In this document: piece after piece, positions 1-6,802 of the stretch
Layout of the letters: every line of letters starts with the position of its first letter
How positions within the stretch are numbered: position 1 is the first letter of the stretch
Origin: Marivita sp.
GTDB lineage: Bacteria > Pseudomonadota > Alphaproteobacteria > Rhodobacterales > Rhodobacteraceae
Direction of reading: 5' to 3'
Assembly (NCBI RefSeq): GCF_020055635.1
Contig: NZ_JAIPUT010000042.1
Location: 1-39,823, forward strand
DNA: 39,823 bases
Made by a program: the position numbers and the translations under genes
The notes under the pieces: model-generated
The model's database searches: none
What the model was told of the DNA's origin: nothing
The model's input: only the letters and a program-made list of their open reading frames with translations

Positions 1-59
1 CACCAGATTTAGGTTCTGGCGCCTTTGGCGTGGGGGTTCGAGTCCCTTCACCCGCACCA
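1..59 (+). tRNA. tRNA-Leu (anticodon UAG), 3' part only
   Basis: This is the 3' portion of a tRNA, with the 5' half outside the window. The anticodon arm has stem CCAGA/TCTGG around the seven-base loop TTTAGGT, which puts TAG at positions 34-36, so it reads CUA leucine codons. A long variable arm (CGCC-ttt-GGCG) follows, as expected of class II leucine tRNAs. The T arm has the TTCGA loop. The acceptor 3' strand CACCCGC is followed by discriminator A and an encoded CCA at 57-59. The identity is firm. The 5' end cannot be given. Confidence 0.93.
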
Positions 60-458
60 CCTCACGTCACTGATAACAAAAAAGGCCTCTGAAATAGGGG
101 CATCTGTTCGTTCATGATTCAAGCGGGCGTTTGACGGTGTCGCGATTCAGCACGCAGCAGATTGTATCGCGTTTCCTTCGCGCACATGCAGATCGGAGTT
201 GTCTAGGGCTGTTGCGTTGGCAAAGCCGGTACCAGGCAATGGCCAGGGAACGGAGGCCTGCGGTCGCGCGAGGCGAAACAATTGGACCTCTTCGAACCTG
301 CAGGCATGGATCTTTGTTCCACGAAGCCAGCCCCGCGGAGGACGTCGCTCCTGATTGAAGCCCGCCGCCCGGACAGTCTCTCTCATTTTGGAACAACCCG
401 TTGATAGCGAGGCGTTGAGACGTCAAGTCCGTGGTCAATCTAAAGCAGGAGATTCAAG
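60..458. other. intergenic stretch between tRNA-Leu and the ABC importer; no gene seen
   Basis: About 400 bases without a convincing gene. Short open frames on both strands (for example 131-358 and 112-438) have arginine/cysteine-rich translations that resemble no family I know. A weak hairpin, GCCTCT (85-90) with AGGGGC (96-101), lies just after the tRNA and could help end its transcript, but no T-run follows. Near the right end, AGGAG at 446-450 forms a ribosome binding site for the gene at 459. No repeat of the tRNA 3' end was found that would mark an integrated element. Confidence 0.5.
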
Positions 459-1229
459 ATGCTGAGAACCCTTGTCGCCGCTTCCATCGTTGCGGTCGGT
501 CTGTCCGGAGCCGCAACGGCACAGGATAGCGATACGCTGCGCGTCGGCATGTCCGGCGGTTACTTTCCCTTCACCTTCGTGCGCCAGGACGAGTTGCAGG
601 GCTTCGAGGTGGACGTGATGAACGCCATCGGCGAGGAGGCCGGGCTCGAGATCTCGTTCGAGACCATGTCCTTTTCGGGCCTGATCGGCGCGCTGGACGC
701 CGGGCGGATCGACACGATCGCCAACCAGATCACCATCACTCCAGAACGCGAGGCGAGGTTCGTCTTCACCCAGCCCTACGTGATCGATGGCGCACAGGTC
801 GTCACGAGGGAAGGCAATGAGGAGATCGAAGGCGTGGAAGACCTGCGCGGCAAGACCGTCGCGGTCAATCTCGGCTCGAATTTCGAGCAGCTGCTTCGCG
901 ATCTTCCCTATGCCGACGAGATCGACATCCGGACCTACGAATCCAACATCGAGCAGGACACCGCATTGGGTCGTGTGGATGCGTTCGTGATGGACCGGGT
1001 CTCGGCGGCGCAGGTGATCCAGGAAAGCCCGCTGCCGCTGGAACTGGCCGGTCAGCCGTTCTCCGAAATCCGCAACGCGTTTCCGTTCCGCGACACCGAG
1101 GACGGCCGTGCGATGCGCAACCGGGTGAACGACGCGCTGACCGCGTTGCAGGAGGATGGCACGCTGGCGGACATTTCGCGGAAATGGTTCGACAGCGACA
1201 TCACCCCGCCCGCAACCGAAGCCGAGTAA
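459..1229 (+). CDS. amino acid ABC transporter substrate-binding protein (cystine/polar type)
   Basis: Periplasmic solute-binding protein of family 3 (256 aa), which captures a polar amino acid and delivers it to the permease encoded next. A Sec signal peptide covers about residues 1-21, with a hydrophobic core and an ATA cleavage site before QDSDT. The mature part begins with LRVGMSGGYFPF, followed by LQGFEVDVMNAIGEEAG and a DTIANQITITPER segment, all typical of the FliY/TcyJ/ArtJ fold. AGGAG at 446-450 precedes the ATG. The permease starts 8 bases after the stop and the ATPase overlaps the permease, so the three form one operon. The FliY/TcyJ resemblance suggests cystine or a related amino acid, but specificity cannot be read from sequence alone. 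Confidence 0.9.
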   Translation: MLRTLVAASIVAVGLSGAATAQDSDTLRVGMSGGYFPFTFVRQDELQGFEVDVMNAIGEEAGLEISFETMSFSGLIGALDAGRIDTIANQITITPEREARFVFTQPYVIDGAQVVTREGNEEIEGVEDLRGKTVAVNLGSNFEQLLRDLPYADEIDIRTYESNIEQDTALGRVDAFVMDRVSAAQVIQESPLPLELAGQPFSEIRNAFPFRDTEDGRAMRNRVNDALTALQEDGTLADISRKWFDSDITPPATEAE

Positions 1230-1237
1230 GCTGAACC

Positions 1238-1912
1238 ATGCGGGCGCTCGACCTCGACTACATGCTGGGGCTAGTGCCCGTGATCCTGGGCTACGTGCCG
1301 CTGACGCTGTTCATGGCAAGCGTGGCGATGGTCTGCGCGCTTGTGCTGGCCTCGCTGCTTGCCGTGGAACGGGTGATCCGGGTGCCGGGGCTGGACTGGC
1401 TGGTGATGCTGTTCATCAGCTTCTTCCGCGGCACGCCGCTTCTGGTCCAGCTTTTCCTGTTCTATTACGGGCTGCCGCAGGTCCTGTCGTTCCTCGCCCA
1501 GATCAATGGTGTGACGGCCGCGATCATGGGCCTGACGCTGCATTTCTCGGCCTACATGGCCGAGGCGATCCGCGCCGCGATCATCGGAGTCGACCGCAGC
1601 CAGTGGGAGGCGGCGCAATCGATCGGCATGACCCCGGCGCAGATGATGCGGCGCATCGTGCTTCCGCAGGCGGGCCGGATCGCGGCGCCGACGCTGGTCA
1701 ATTACTTCATCGACATGATCAAGGGCACGTCGCTGGCCTTCACACTGGGGGTGACCGAGATGATGGGTGCCACGCAGAAGGAGGCAGCGGGCAGCTTTCT
1801 CTACTTCGAGGCGTTCCTGGTCGTCGCCATCCTGTACTGGATCATCGTCGAGACGCTGAACCAGGGGCAGAAGCAGCTCGAAACATATCTCAACAAGGCC
1901 TATGCGCGATGA
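1238..1912 (+). CDS. amino acid ABC transporter permease (HisM/YecS type)
   Basis: Inner-membrane permease (224 aa) of the polar amino acid uptake family. Several hydrophobic helices are visible (about residues 12-40, 52-80, 85-110 and 185-210). The cytoplasmic EAA loop that docks with the ATPase reads WEAAQSIGMTPAQMMRRIVLPQA near residues 125-147, with the conserved EAA, G and LPQA. The segment FFRGTPLLVQLFLFYYGLPQ is characteristic of the HisMQ subfamily. The gene sits 8 bases after the binding protein. Its TGA stop overlaps the ATG of the ATPase gene (ATGA, 1909-1912), which implies translational coupling. Confidence 0.92.
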   Translation: MRALDLDYMLGLVPVILGYVPLTLFMASVAMVCALVLASLLAVERVIRVPGLDWLVMLFISFFRGTPLLVQLFLFYYGLPQVLSFLAQINGVTAAIMGLTLHFSAYMAEAIRAAIIGVDRSQWEAAQSIGMTPAQMMRRIVLPQAGRIAAPTLVNYFIDMIKGTSLAFTLGVTEMMGATQKEAAGSFLYFEAFLVVAILYWIIVETLNQGQKQLETYLNKAYAR

Positions 1913-2640
1913 TCTCGATACGCGGACTCACCAAGCGCTTCGGCGGCACCACGGTGCTGGATGCGATCGATCTCGACATTGCCGATGGAGAGCGGGTCGT
2001 CGTGATCGGCCCGTCCGGAACCGGCAAGTCGACGCTTCTGCGCTGCGTGAACTTCCTCGACCGGCCGGACGCCGGCACGATTGCGGTGGGCGACGTCGTC
2101 GTCGATGCCGAACGTGCGTCCAAGCGGGACATGCTTGCGCTTCGCCGGGCCACGGCCTTTGTCTTTCAGAACTACGCGCTCTTTGCCAACAAGACGGCGA
2201 AGGAGAACATCATGGAAGCGCTGGTGACGGTGCAGCGCCGTCCGAAGGATGAGGCAGAGCGCCGCGCGCTTGCCGTGCTGGCCGAGACCGGGCTTGCCGA
2301 AAAGGCCGACAGTTATCCCTCTGCGCTTTCGGGTGGCCAGCAGCAGCGCGTCGGCATCGGGCGCGCCATGGCCATCGGTGCGGATCTCATGCTCTTCGAC
2401 GAACCGACTTCCGCACTCGATCCCGAATGGGTTGGCGAGGTGCTCGACCTCATGCGCCGCGTGGCCGAGCAGCGCCAGACCATGCTGATCGTCACGCACG
2501 AGATGCAGTTCGCCCGCGAGATCGCGGATCGCGTGGTGTTCATGGACGGTGGCCGTATCGTCGAGGTCGGCCCGCCGGACCAGGTGCTCGACACGCCAAA
2601 GGACGAGCGCCTTCGGCGTTTCCTGCGCCGGGTCGCCTGA
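1909..2640 (+). CDS. amino acid ABC transporter ATP-binding protein
   Basis: ATPase subunit (243 aa) that powers the importer. Walker A GPSGTGKST is at about residues 34-42, the Q-loop is in FVFQNYALF, the ABC signature is LSGGQQQR, Walker B is LMLFDEP with the D-loop SALD, and the switch histidine is in IVTHEM. All catalytic elements are present and the length is normal for YecC/GlnQ-type proteins. The frame stays open upstream to 1156, but that part lies inside the two preceding genes. The ATG at 1909, overlapping the permease stop by four bases, is the natural start and gives the family-typical N-terminus MISIRGLTKRFGG. It is the last gene of the operon. Confidence 0.93.
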   Translation: MISIRGLTKRFGGTTVLDAIDLDIADGERVVVIGPSGTGKSTLLRCVNFLDRPDAGTIAVGDVVVDAERASKRDMLALRRATAFVFQNYALFANKTAKENIMEALVTVQRRPKDEAERRALAVLAETGLAEKADSYPSALSGGQQQRVGIGRAMAIGADLMLFDEPTSALDPEWVGEVLDLMRRVAEQRQTMLIVTHEMQFAREIADRVVFMDGGRIVEVGPPDQVLDTPKDERLRRFLRRVA

Positions 2641-2650
2641 TCCAGGAACA

Positions 2651-2679
2651 TTTCGCGGTAATCAGCATGCCCCGCGAAA
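2651..2679. other. inverted repeat between convergent genes (possible weak terminator)
   Basis: TTTCGCGG (2651-2658) and CCGCGAAA (2672-2679) form a perfect 8-bp stem around a 13-base loop. The repeat sits 10 bases after the ABC ATPase stop and 10 bases before the end of the minus-strand peptidase gene. No T-run follows on either strand, so termination is only a guess. Confidence 0.35.
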
Positions 2680-2689
2680 GGGGCGCCGG

Positions 2690-3655
2690 TCATCTGCCTT
2701 GCGCACCTTTGCGCAGCCATTCATGGACGAAGGCAAGTTTGCGTTGAGCTTCGACAGAAACCACGAACGGATAGATATCTGCCAGACCCATCGAACGATT
2801 CACGTGGTTGACACCCATGACGACAGACACCGCAACCCGTAACAGTGACATGGCATCCGGTTCCGAATAGGGATCCCAGCCCGGATGCGGCAGGGCCGGC
2901 GATGAAAAGCCTGACGAGATCACGCTATCGGTGATGTCGGTCAGATGCAGAAGATGGGCTGCCGTTTCTGCCCAGTCCTCGTGCGGGTGGGCAGACGCAT
3001 ATGTCGTCAGATAGTTCAGGCTCCAGTCCGCGGGCGGTCCGTTGGCATAATGACGTTGCAACGCCGCTGAATAGTCTGCTCGTTCATCGCCGAACACGTT
3101 GCGAAAGGCCTCGATGAAATCGGTGCGCAGACTGAGCCGCCACCAGAGCATATGTGCAATCTCATGACGCATATGGCCAATCATCGTGCGATAGGGTTCC
3201 TCCAGGGCCTCGCGCCGCGTTGTGCTGAGAACAGGATCGGCTTCGGCCACGCTGATGGTGACCACGCCGTCGATATGTCCCATGGCAACGGGCGTAGGCC
3301 CTTCGGCAAGCATGTGAAACACCGGTGGCGTTCCCGGGTCTTCCGGGCGAAACCAGTGCCAGCGGCCAAGATTGTCGAGCGTCCAGCGTTTCGCGGCCTC
3401 GGTCTGCGCCCAATTGGCAAGCGAATTCGGAATGGATGTATCCGGTGACACCGTCGTCATGGCACATGAGCGACAGAAGGCTCCCGGTTTCGCGGCAATC
3501 CAGTTGCATCCTATGATATCGCGGTTGGCGCAAAACGGGGGCGTCGCAATGAACGCCCTGGCTTGCGGGTCATAGGCAACCGGGCTTCCGTCCGCCGTGG
3601 CAAGGTTGTGGAACCAAAGTGAGCCGGCTCCAACCGGATTGGAAAAAACGTACAT
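2690..3655 (-). CDS. putative zinc-binding metallopeptidase (COG4307 type) with degenerate zinc ribbon
   Basis: 321 aa. The core carries a zinc-protease motif HEIAH at about residues 164-168 in GHMRHEIAHMLWW, and downstream FGDERADYSAALQRHY probably supplies a third ligand, as in the putative zinc-binding metallopeptidase family (COG4307). A C-x7-C-x10-C-x2-C set (C42, C50, C61, C64; CANRDIIGC ... FCRSC) looks like an intact second zinc site. The N-terminus MYVFSNPVGAGSLWFHN ... VAYDP matches the shape of the family's first zinc ribbon, but it contains none of the four cysteines I remember from relatives. No signal peptide is visible, so the protein is probably cytoplasmic. The substrate is unknown. 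The gene is convergent with the ABC operon and stands alone. The start is the first ATG in frame, and its ribosome binding site (GGGAG about 10 bases upstream) is mediocre. Confidence 0.75.
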   Translation of the reverse strand: MYVFSNPVGAGSLWFHNLATADGSPVAYDPQARAFIATPPFCANRDIIGCNWIAAKPGAFCRSCAMTTVSPDTSIPNSLANWAQTEAAKRWTLDNLGRWHWFRPEDPGTPPVFHMLAEGPTPVAMGHIDGVVTISVAEADPVLSTTRREALEEPYRTMIGHMRHEIAHMLWWRLSLRTDFIEAFRNVFGDERADYSAALQRHYANGPPADWSLNYLTTYASAHPHEDWAETAAHLLHLTDITDSVISSGFSSPALPHPGWDPYSEPDAMSLLRVAVSVVMGVNHVNRSMGLADIYPFVVSVEAQRKLAFVHEWLRKGAQGR

Positions 3656-4066
3656 GCAGGACAGGCTCCCAAGGTTCTTTCACGCGGATCGATCCATCAA
3701 GCTGGAGATCGCATCGGCAAATTGCAGGGCTGTCTTCTCGCCAGCCATCGGATCGACGTTACACCTGATTGCCGAAGGCTTGGCAACTCCTGAACCCGCC
3801 AGGGCAGGCAAGTTTGGCCGCGAACCGCTGTCAAGGCCGGGTGATGCCGCGATCTTCGGATGCGCGGGACACGTCAACCGGGCGATGTCCGAAGCATCCC
3901 GCCGCGTCCGAACAGAAGCCTTCGGCTGATCCCTCATGGGTCCGTCACTGCGTGTTCGGAGCCGGTAGCTTCTTGAAACGAGACGGGTTCTTTTGCCTGT
4001 CTAAGTAATCCGCATACGTTTCTGACCAGGGTTCTGCGGCAGAGGTCGCTCGGATATGCCGCCAGA

Positions 4067-4123
4067 GAACCTTTTTCCCTAGCAGGAAAACAAATAATAA
4101 GTTGTCAAAGGGAACCTTTCTCC
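4067..4123. repeat. direct repeat GAACCTTTYTCC and short palindrome upstream of the ATP-grasp gene
   Basis: GAACCTTTTTCC (4067-4078) recurs with one mismatch as GAACCTTTCTCC (4112-4123), 45 bases further on. The second copy overlaps a palindrome, AAAGG (4107-4111) gaa CCTTT (4115-4119). Both lie 39-95 bases upstream of a -35-like element, so they could be binding sites for a regulator. No known regulator motif is recognised. Confidence 0.4.
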
Positions 4124-4161
4124 GAGATTTCGGTTGGCTTGTAGCCTGCTCGAGGGCCCGA

Positions 4162-4190
4162 TTGAAAAATGGACCCTGCTTCTATATGTT
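4162..4190 (+). promoter_or_regulatory. candidate promoter of the ATP-grasp gene
   Basis: TTGAAA (4162-4167) and TATGTT (4185-4190) are separated by 17 bases in a locally AT-rich stretch. They match the sigma-70 consensus at five and four of six positions. Distance to the coding start is about 30 bases for the GTG at 4219 and about 90 for the candidate start at 4279. Inferred by eye only. Confidence 0.45.
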
Positions 4191-4218
4191 TAGATAAGCT
4201 AAGTATATTGATCCAGAT

Positions 4219-5586
4219 GTGTCAAAGCGTTCGACCGGATGCCTGGCATGTTGTGAACACAACCAAGGAGACTGCGTTATCTCGAAATCATCAGAAGCCC
4301 TTCCCGCCAGAGACGTCTCGAACTGGACCGACCCGACACTGGATTCCGTGCGCGGAACCGAAACGCCCAAAGACCCGAACAAGGGCTACGTCGCGTTGCT
4401 CGGATGGAGTGTCAACGCCATCAAGGCGGCCCAGAAATTTGATCGTCGCTACGTGGTGGTCGCACCAGATTGGGCCGCTGATTTTTGCGAAGCGAACAGC
4501 ATTCCCTACATCTCGTGGGATTTCGCCCGGCTGAACGACAGGTCCATGGAGATCGCCCAACGGCTCAAGGACGATGGCGTCGACGTTGCCATTCCCCTGT
4601 TCGAAGAAACGGTCGAATGGTCCGGCGCCATCAACTCGGTGCTCATGGATCAGCCGCGCATGTACGGCCAATCCATCCTGTTCCGCGACAAGGCGTTGAT
4701 GAAACGGCGTGCCCAACTGGGTGGCATCCGCGTCGGGATCTTCGAGGAAGCCTATGAAAAGGACGACATCGTCCGTTTCATGAAGCGGGTGAACCAGACG
4801 CTGCTCAAGCTTGACGGCGACCCGGATGATCCGATCCATGTCAAGGCCTTCGACAAGGCCGGATGCCTCGGGCACCGCATGATCCGTGACATCGAAGACA
4901 TCGATAAAATTCCGGACGAAGAATATCCACTGCTGATGGAAAGCCATCTCGATGGGTGGGAATTCGCGGTCGAGGCCTGGATACATGACGGCGAGATCAA
5001 GTTTCTGAACATCTCGGAATATGTCACGCTTGGATACTCGGTATTCGTGCCCGCGACCAGGGAACTGGAAAGCTGGCGCGATGCGATCACCAAGCAGATC
5101 GAGAAGTTGATCAAGACCTTCGACATCAAGTTCGGCCAGATCCACCCGGAGTATTTCGTGACATCCGACGGTGAAATGTACTTTGGCGAGGTTGCCTACC
5201 GCCCGCCCGGGTTCAAGGCATTCGAGTTGATCGAACGGGCTTACGGCTTCAGTGCCTACCAGGCCTCCATCCTGGTCTTCGATCCCAAGAGCACCAAAGA
5301 AGAGGTGGACGCGTTTTTCCCGCGCGAAGTGGAAGACGCCAAGGGATACGCCGGTTGCTTTGGCGTGTACCCGCGTCGTCGTGTGGTCAGCAAACTCGAA
5401 ATGCCGAAAGAAACCACGGAGCATCCCTATTTCGACACGCACGAACTGGTCGCACCTGCGCAGGAAACCGTGCCGGATCGATCCGCCTTCGGGACGCATT
5501 GGGGATTGGTGTTCTTCTTCGGAGAGGACCCGATTGAAATGAGGGATCTCCTAAAAGCCCAAGAGGAACTGGATTTCTACGTCTGA
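4219..5586 (+). CDS. ATP-grasp domain protein (carboxylate-amine ligase type), unusual start
   Basis: Up to 455 aa. ATP-grasp enzymes activate a carboxylate as an acyl phosphate and join it to an amine or similar nucleophile. Visible elements, in order, are a pre-ATP-grasp part from GYVALLGWSVNAIKAAQ, the start of the ATP-binding region at FRDKALMKRRAQLGG, a lysine strand HVKAFDKAGCLGHRMI, the clamp LLMESHLDGWEFAVEAWI, and the metal-binding strand GQIHPEYFV ... YFGEVAYRPPG, which is equivalent to the E-x-N/R-P-G-G end of the fold. Substrates are unknown. The first permitted start is GTG 4219, without a ribosome binding site. A strong AAGGAG (4265-4270) instead points to codon 4279, which is ATC and would give MSKSSEALPARD. 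G+C is lower than in the neighbours (27/60 in 4981-5040), hinting at transfer. The sulfotransferase gene converges on it from the right. Confidence 0.8.
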   Translation: MSKRSTGCLACCEHNQGDCVISKSSEALPARDVSNWTDPTLDSVRGTETPKDPNKGYVALLGWSVNAIKAAQKFDRRYVVVAPDWAADFCEANSIPYISWDFARLNDRSMEIAQRLKDDGVDVAIPLFEETVEWSGAINSVLMDQPRMYGQSILFRDKALMKRRAQLGGIRVGIFEEAYEKDDIVRFMKRVNQTLLKLDGDPDDPIHVKAFDKAGCLGHRMIRDIEDIDKIPDEEYPLLMESHLDGWEFAVEAWIHDGEIKFLNISEYVTLGYSVFVPATRELESWRDAITKQIEKLIKTFDIKFGQIHPEYFVTSDGEMYFGEVAYRPPGFKAFELIERAYGFSAYQASILVFDPKSTKEEVDAFFPREVEDAKGYAGCFGVYPRRRVVSKLEMPKETTEHPYFDTHELVAPAQETVPDRSAFGTHWGLVFFFGEDPIEMRDLLKAQEELDFYV

Positions 5587-5709
5587 GTAGGCCGACCCTC
5601 TGGCGGCTTCAGGTTCCACGCCTCTCGTCGCTTGGCAGACCCCAACACTGTTGCAGGTGGTGGCCCCGGGCAACGGCCAGCAGCCAGTGCGAAATCAAAT
5701 GAACGCGGC

Positions 5710-6603
5710 TCAGGGCGCGCGGCGGTCTCCCCAGTTCAACCACGCCGCGTCATCCGAAGGCAGCAATTCGGCCATCCGCGCGGTGTAGGCGTCCATATCG
5801 GCCGCGGTCAGCCGGCCCTCCCATTTGCCGGAACTGCCGGAATTGTAGAAATCGGCGAGATCGTGGAACGGAGTGTCCTCGTGGAAGCGCCGTTCGCTGG
5901 TCTCCACCGCGTTGCGCATGGTGGCGAAGGTCGTGGCCTCGGTGATCTCGTCGCGCACTGCGTCGGACAGCGGGATGCCGAGCAGCCCGGCAAGCCGCGC
6001 GATCTGCCCGGGCAGGTCGCGGGAAAGATCGGCGTAATGGAAGAAATGCACGTTGCCGTTGGCCTCGCGCGCGCGGGCCTCCTGGTAGTGCTGCACGATC
6101 GAGGCGATGGTAAGGTCGTCGGTGCCGCCATCGGTCAGCGGCGCGTCGAGGAAGCGGCGAAAGCCCGCGCGCTCATCCTCGGGGAACATGTAATCAAGCC
6201 AGTCATGCTTCATGTTCGCCGCATGGGCGCGGAGCGAGAAATGCACGTCGACCGGATGGCGATACACCACGACATAGGTCGGCTCGGCGGCGTAGGAGAT
6301 GCCGTCCATCGGCGTGTGTGACTTGATGCAGCGCCGCCGGTCGAGCCCGTCGAGGAATGCGCTTATCTCGCGCCGGTCGCGGAACGCGGCGTCGAGCCAG
6401 GGCGCGTGCTGCGATCCACCGGCATCGGGCAGGGCGCGGCCGTGGATCAGCATCATCACGATATTGAGCATCCAGGTCGTGCCGCATTTCGGCGGCGTGA
6501 CGACGAAGACGTCGTCGGGCCGCAGCATGAACCAGCCCCAGACATCGGTATCGGTGACGACGCCCCGGTAGTCCCGCAAGCGTTCCGTGCTCAGTGATGC
6601 CAT
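5710..6603 (-). CDS. sulfotransferase domain protein (PAPS-dependent)
   Basis: 297 aa, soluble, of the Sulfotransfer_1 fold, transferring sulfate from PAPS to an acceptor. The 5'-phosphosulfate loop is TPPKCGTTWML (about residues 37-47). The 3'-phosphate site is YVVVYRHPVDVHFSLRAH. The C-terminal GSSGKWEGRLT matches the GxxGxWK PAPS-binding motif. The length is close to that of cytosolic sulfotransferases. The frame is open upstream to 6852, but ATG 6603 has GGGGACGG in front and yields MASLSTERLRDYRG directly before the fold, so it is preferred. It is convergent with the ATP-grasp gene and divergent from the antiporter. The acceptor is unknown; a small alcohol, phenol or carbohydrate metabolite is possible. 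Confidence 0.85.
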   Translation of the reverse strand: MASLSTERLRDYRGVVTDTDVWGWFMLRPDDVFVVTPPKCGTTWMLNIVMMLIHGRALPDAGGSQHAPWLDAAFRDRREISAFLDGLDRRRCIKSHTPMDGISYAAEPTYVVVYRHPVDVHFSLRAHAANMKHDWLDYMFPEDERAGFRRFLDAPLTDGGTDDLTIASIVQHYQEARAREANGNVHFFHYADLSRDLPGQIARLAGLLGIPLSDAVRDEITEATTFATMRNAVETSERRFHEDTPFHDLADFYNSGSSGKWEGRLTAADMDAYTARMAELLPSDDAAWLNWGDRRAP

Positions 6604-6802
6604 CCGACCGTCCCCATGCAATTTGCCGCTGGAGAGGATTGTCGGCTGATTTTGCATGCGGATCCAGTCTTTCGCTCGTCGTGCGTTGCCTGCCGCAGCC
6701 AAAAGCTTCGAATCAGGGCAGGTCAGCGAAGGAGACCTGTTCTGTTCACGAGCAAGGACGTTTTCAAGATGCGGCCAGCGAACGACATGGTATTTCAAGA
6801 AC

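Larger units (their letters stand above)
3656..4218. other. 563-base intergenic stretch, AT-rich at its right end; no gene supported
   Basis: No convincing gene. Two short frames overlap here (3597-3929 plus, 3680-3937 minus). I recognise neither, and neither has a good ribosome binding site. The tail of the minus frame (SAIRCNVDPMAGEKTALQFAD, about 3690-3760) looks more protein-like than the rest and could be a gene remnant, but this is not demonstrable. From about 3990 the composition turns visibly AT-richer than the neighbourhood, as is common at promoters and at borders of acquired DNA. A direct repeat and a promoter candidate in this stretch are listed separately. Confidence 0.5.

Noticed and set aside
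1-458. Attachment site of an integrated element at tRNA-Leu
   Set aside because: No second copy of the tRNA 3' end and no integrase were found in the window; the following genes are ordinary.
1156-2640. A 494-residue protein as the ABC ATPase
   Set aside because: The upstream part reads through the binding protein and permease genes in another frame; the ATPase fold begins at 1909.
3597-3929. 110-residue plus-strand frame in the gap after the metallopeptidase
   Set aside because: No ribosome binding site and no recognised family; it overlaps the metallopeptidase start. Kept only as a note in the intergenic entry.
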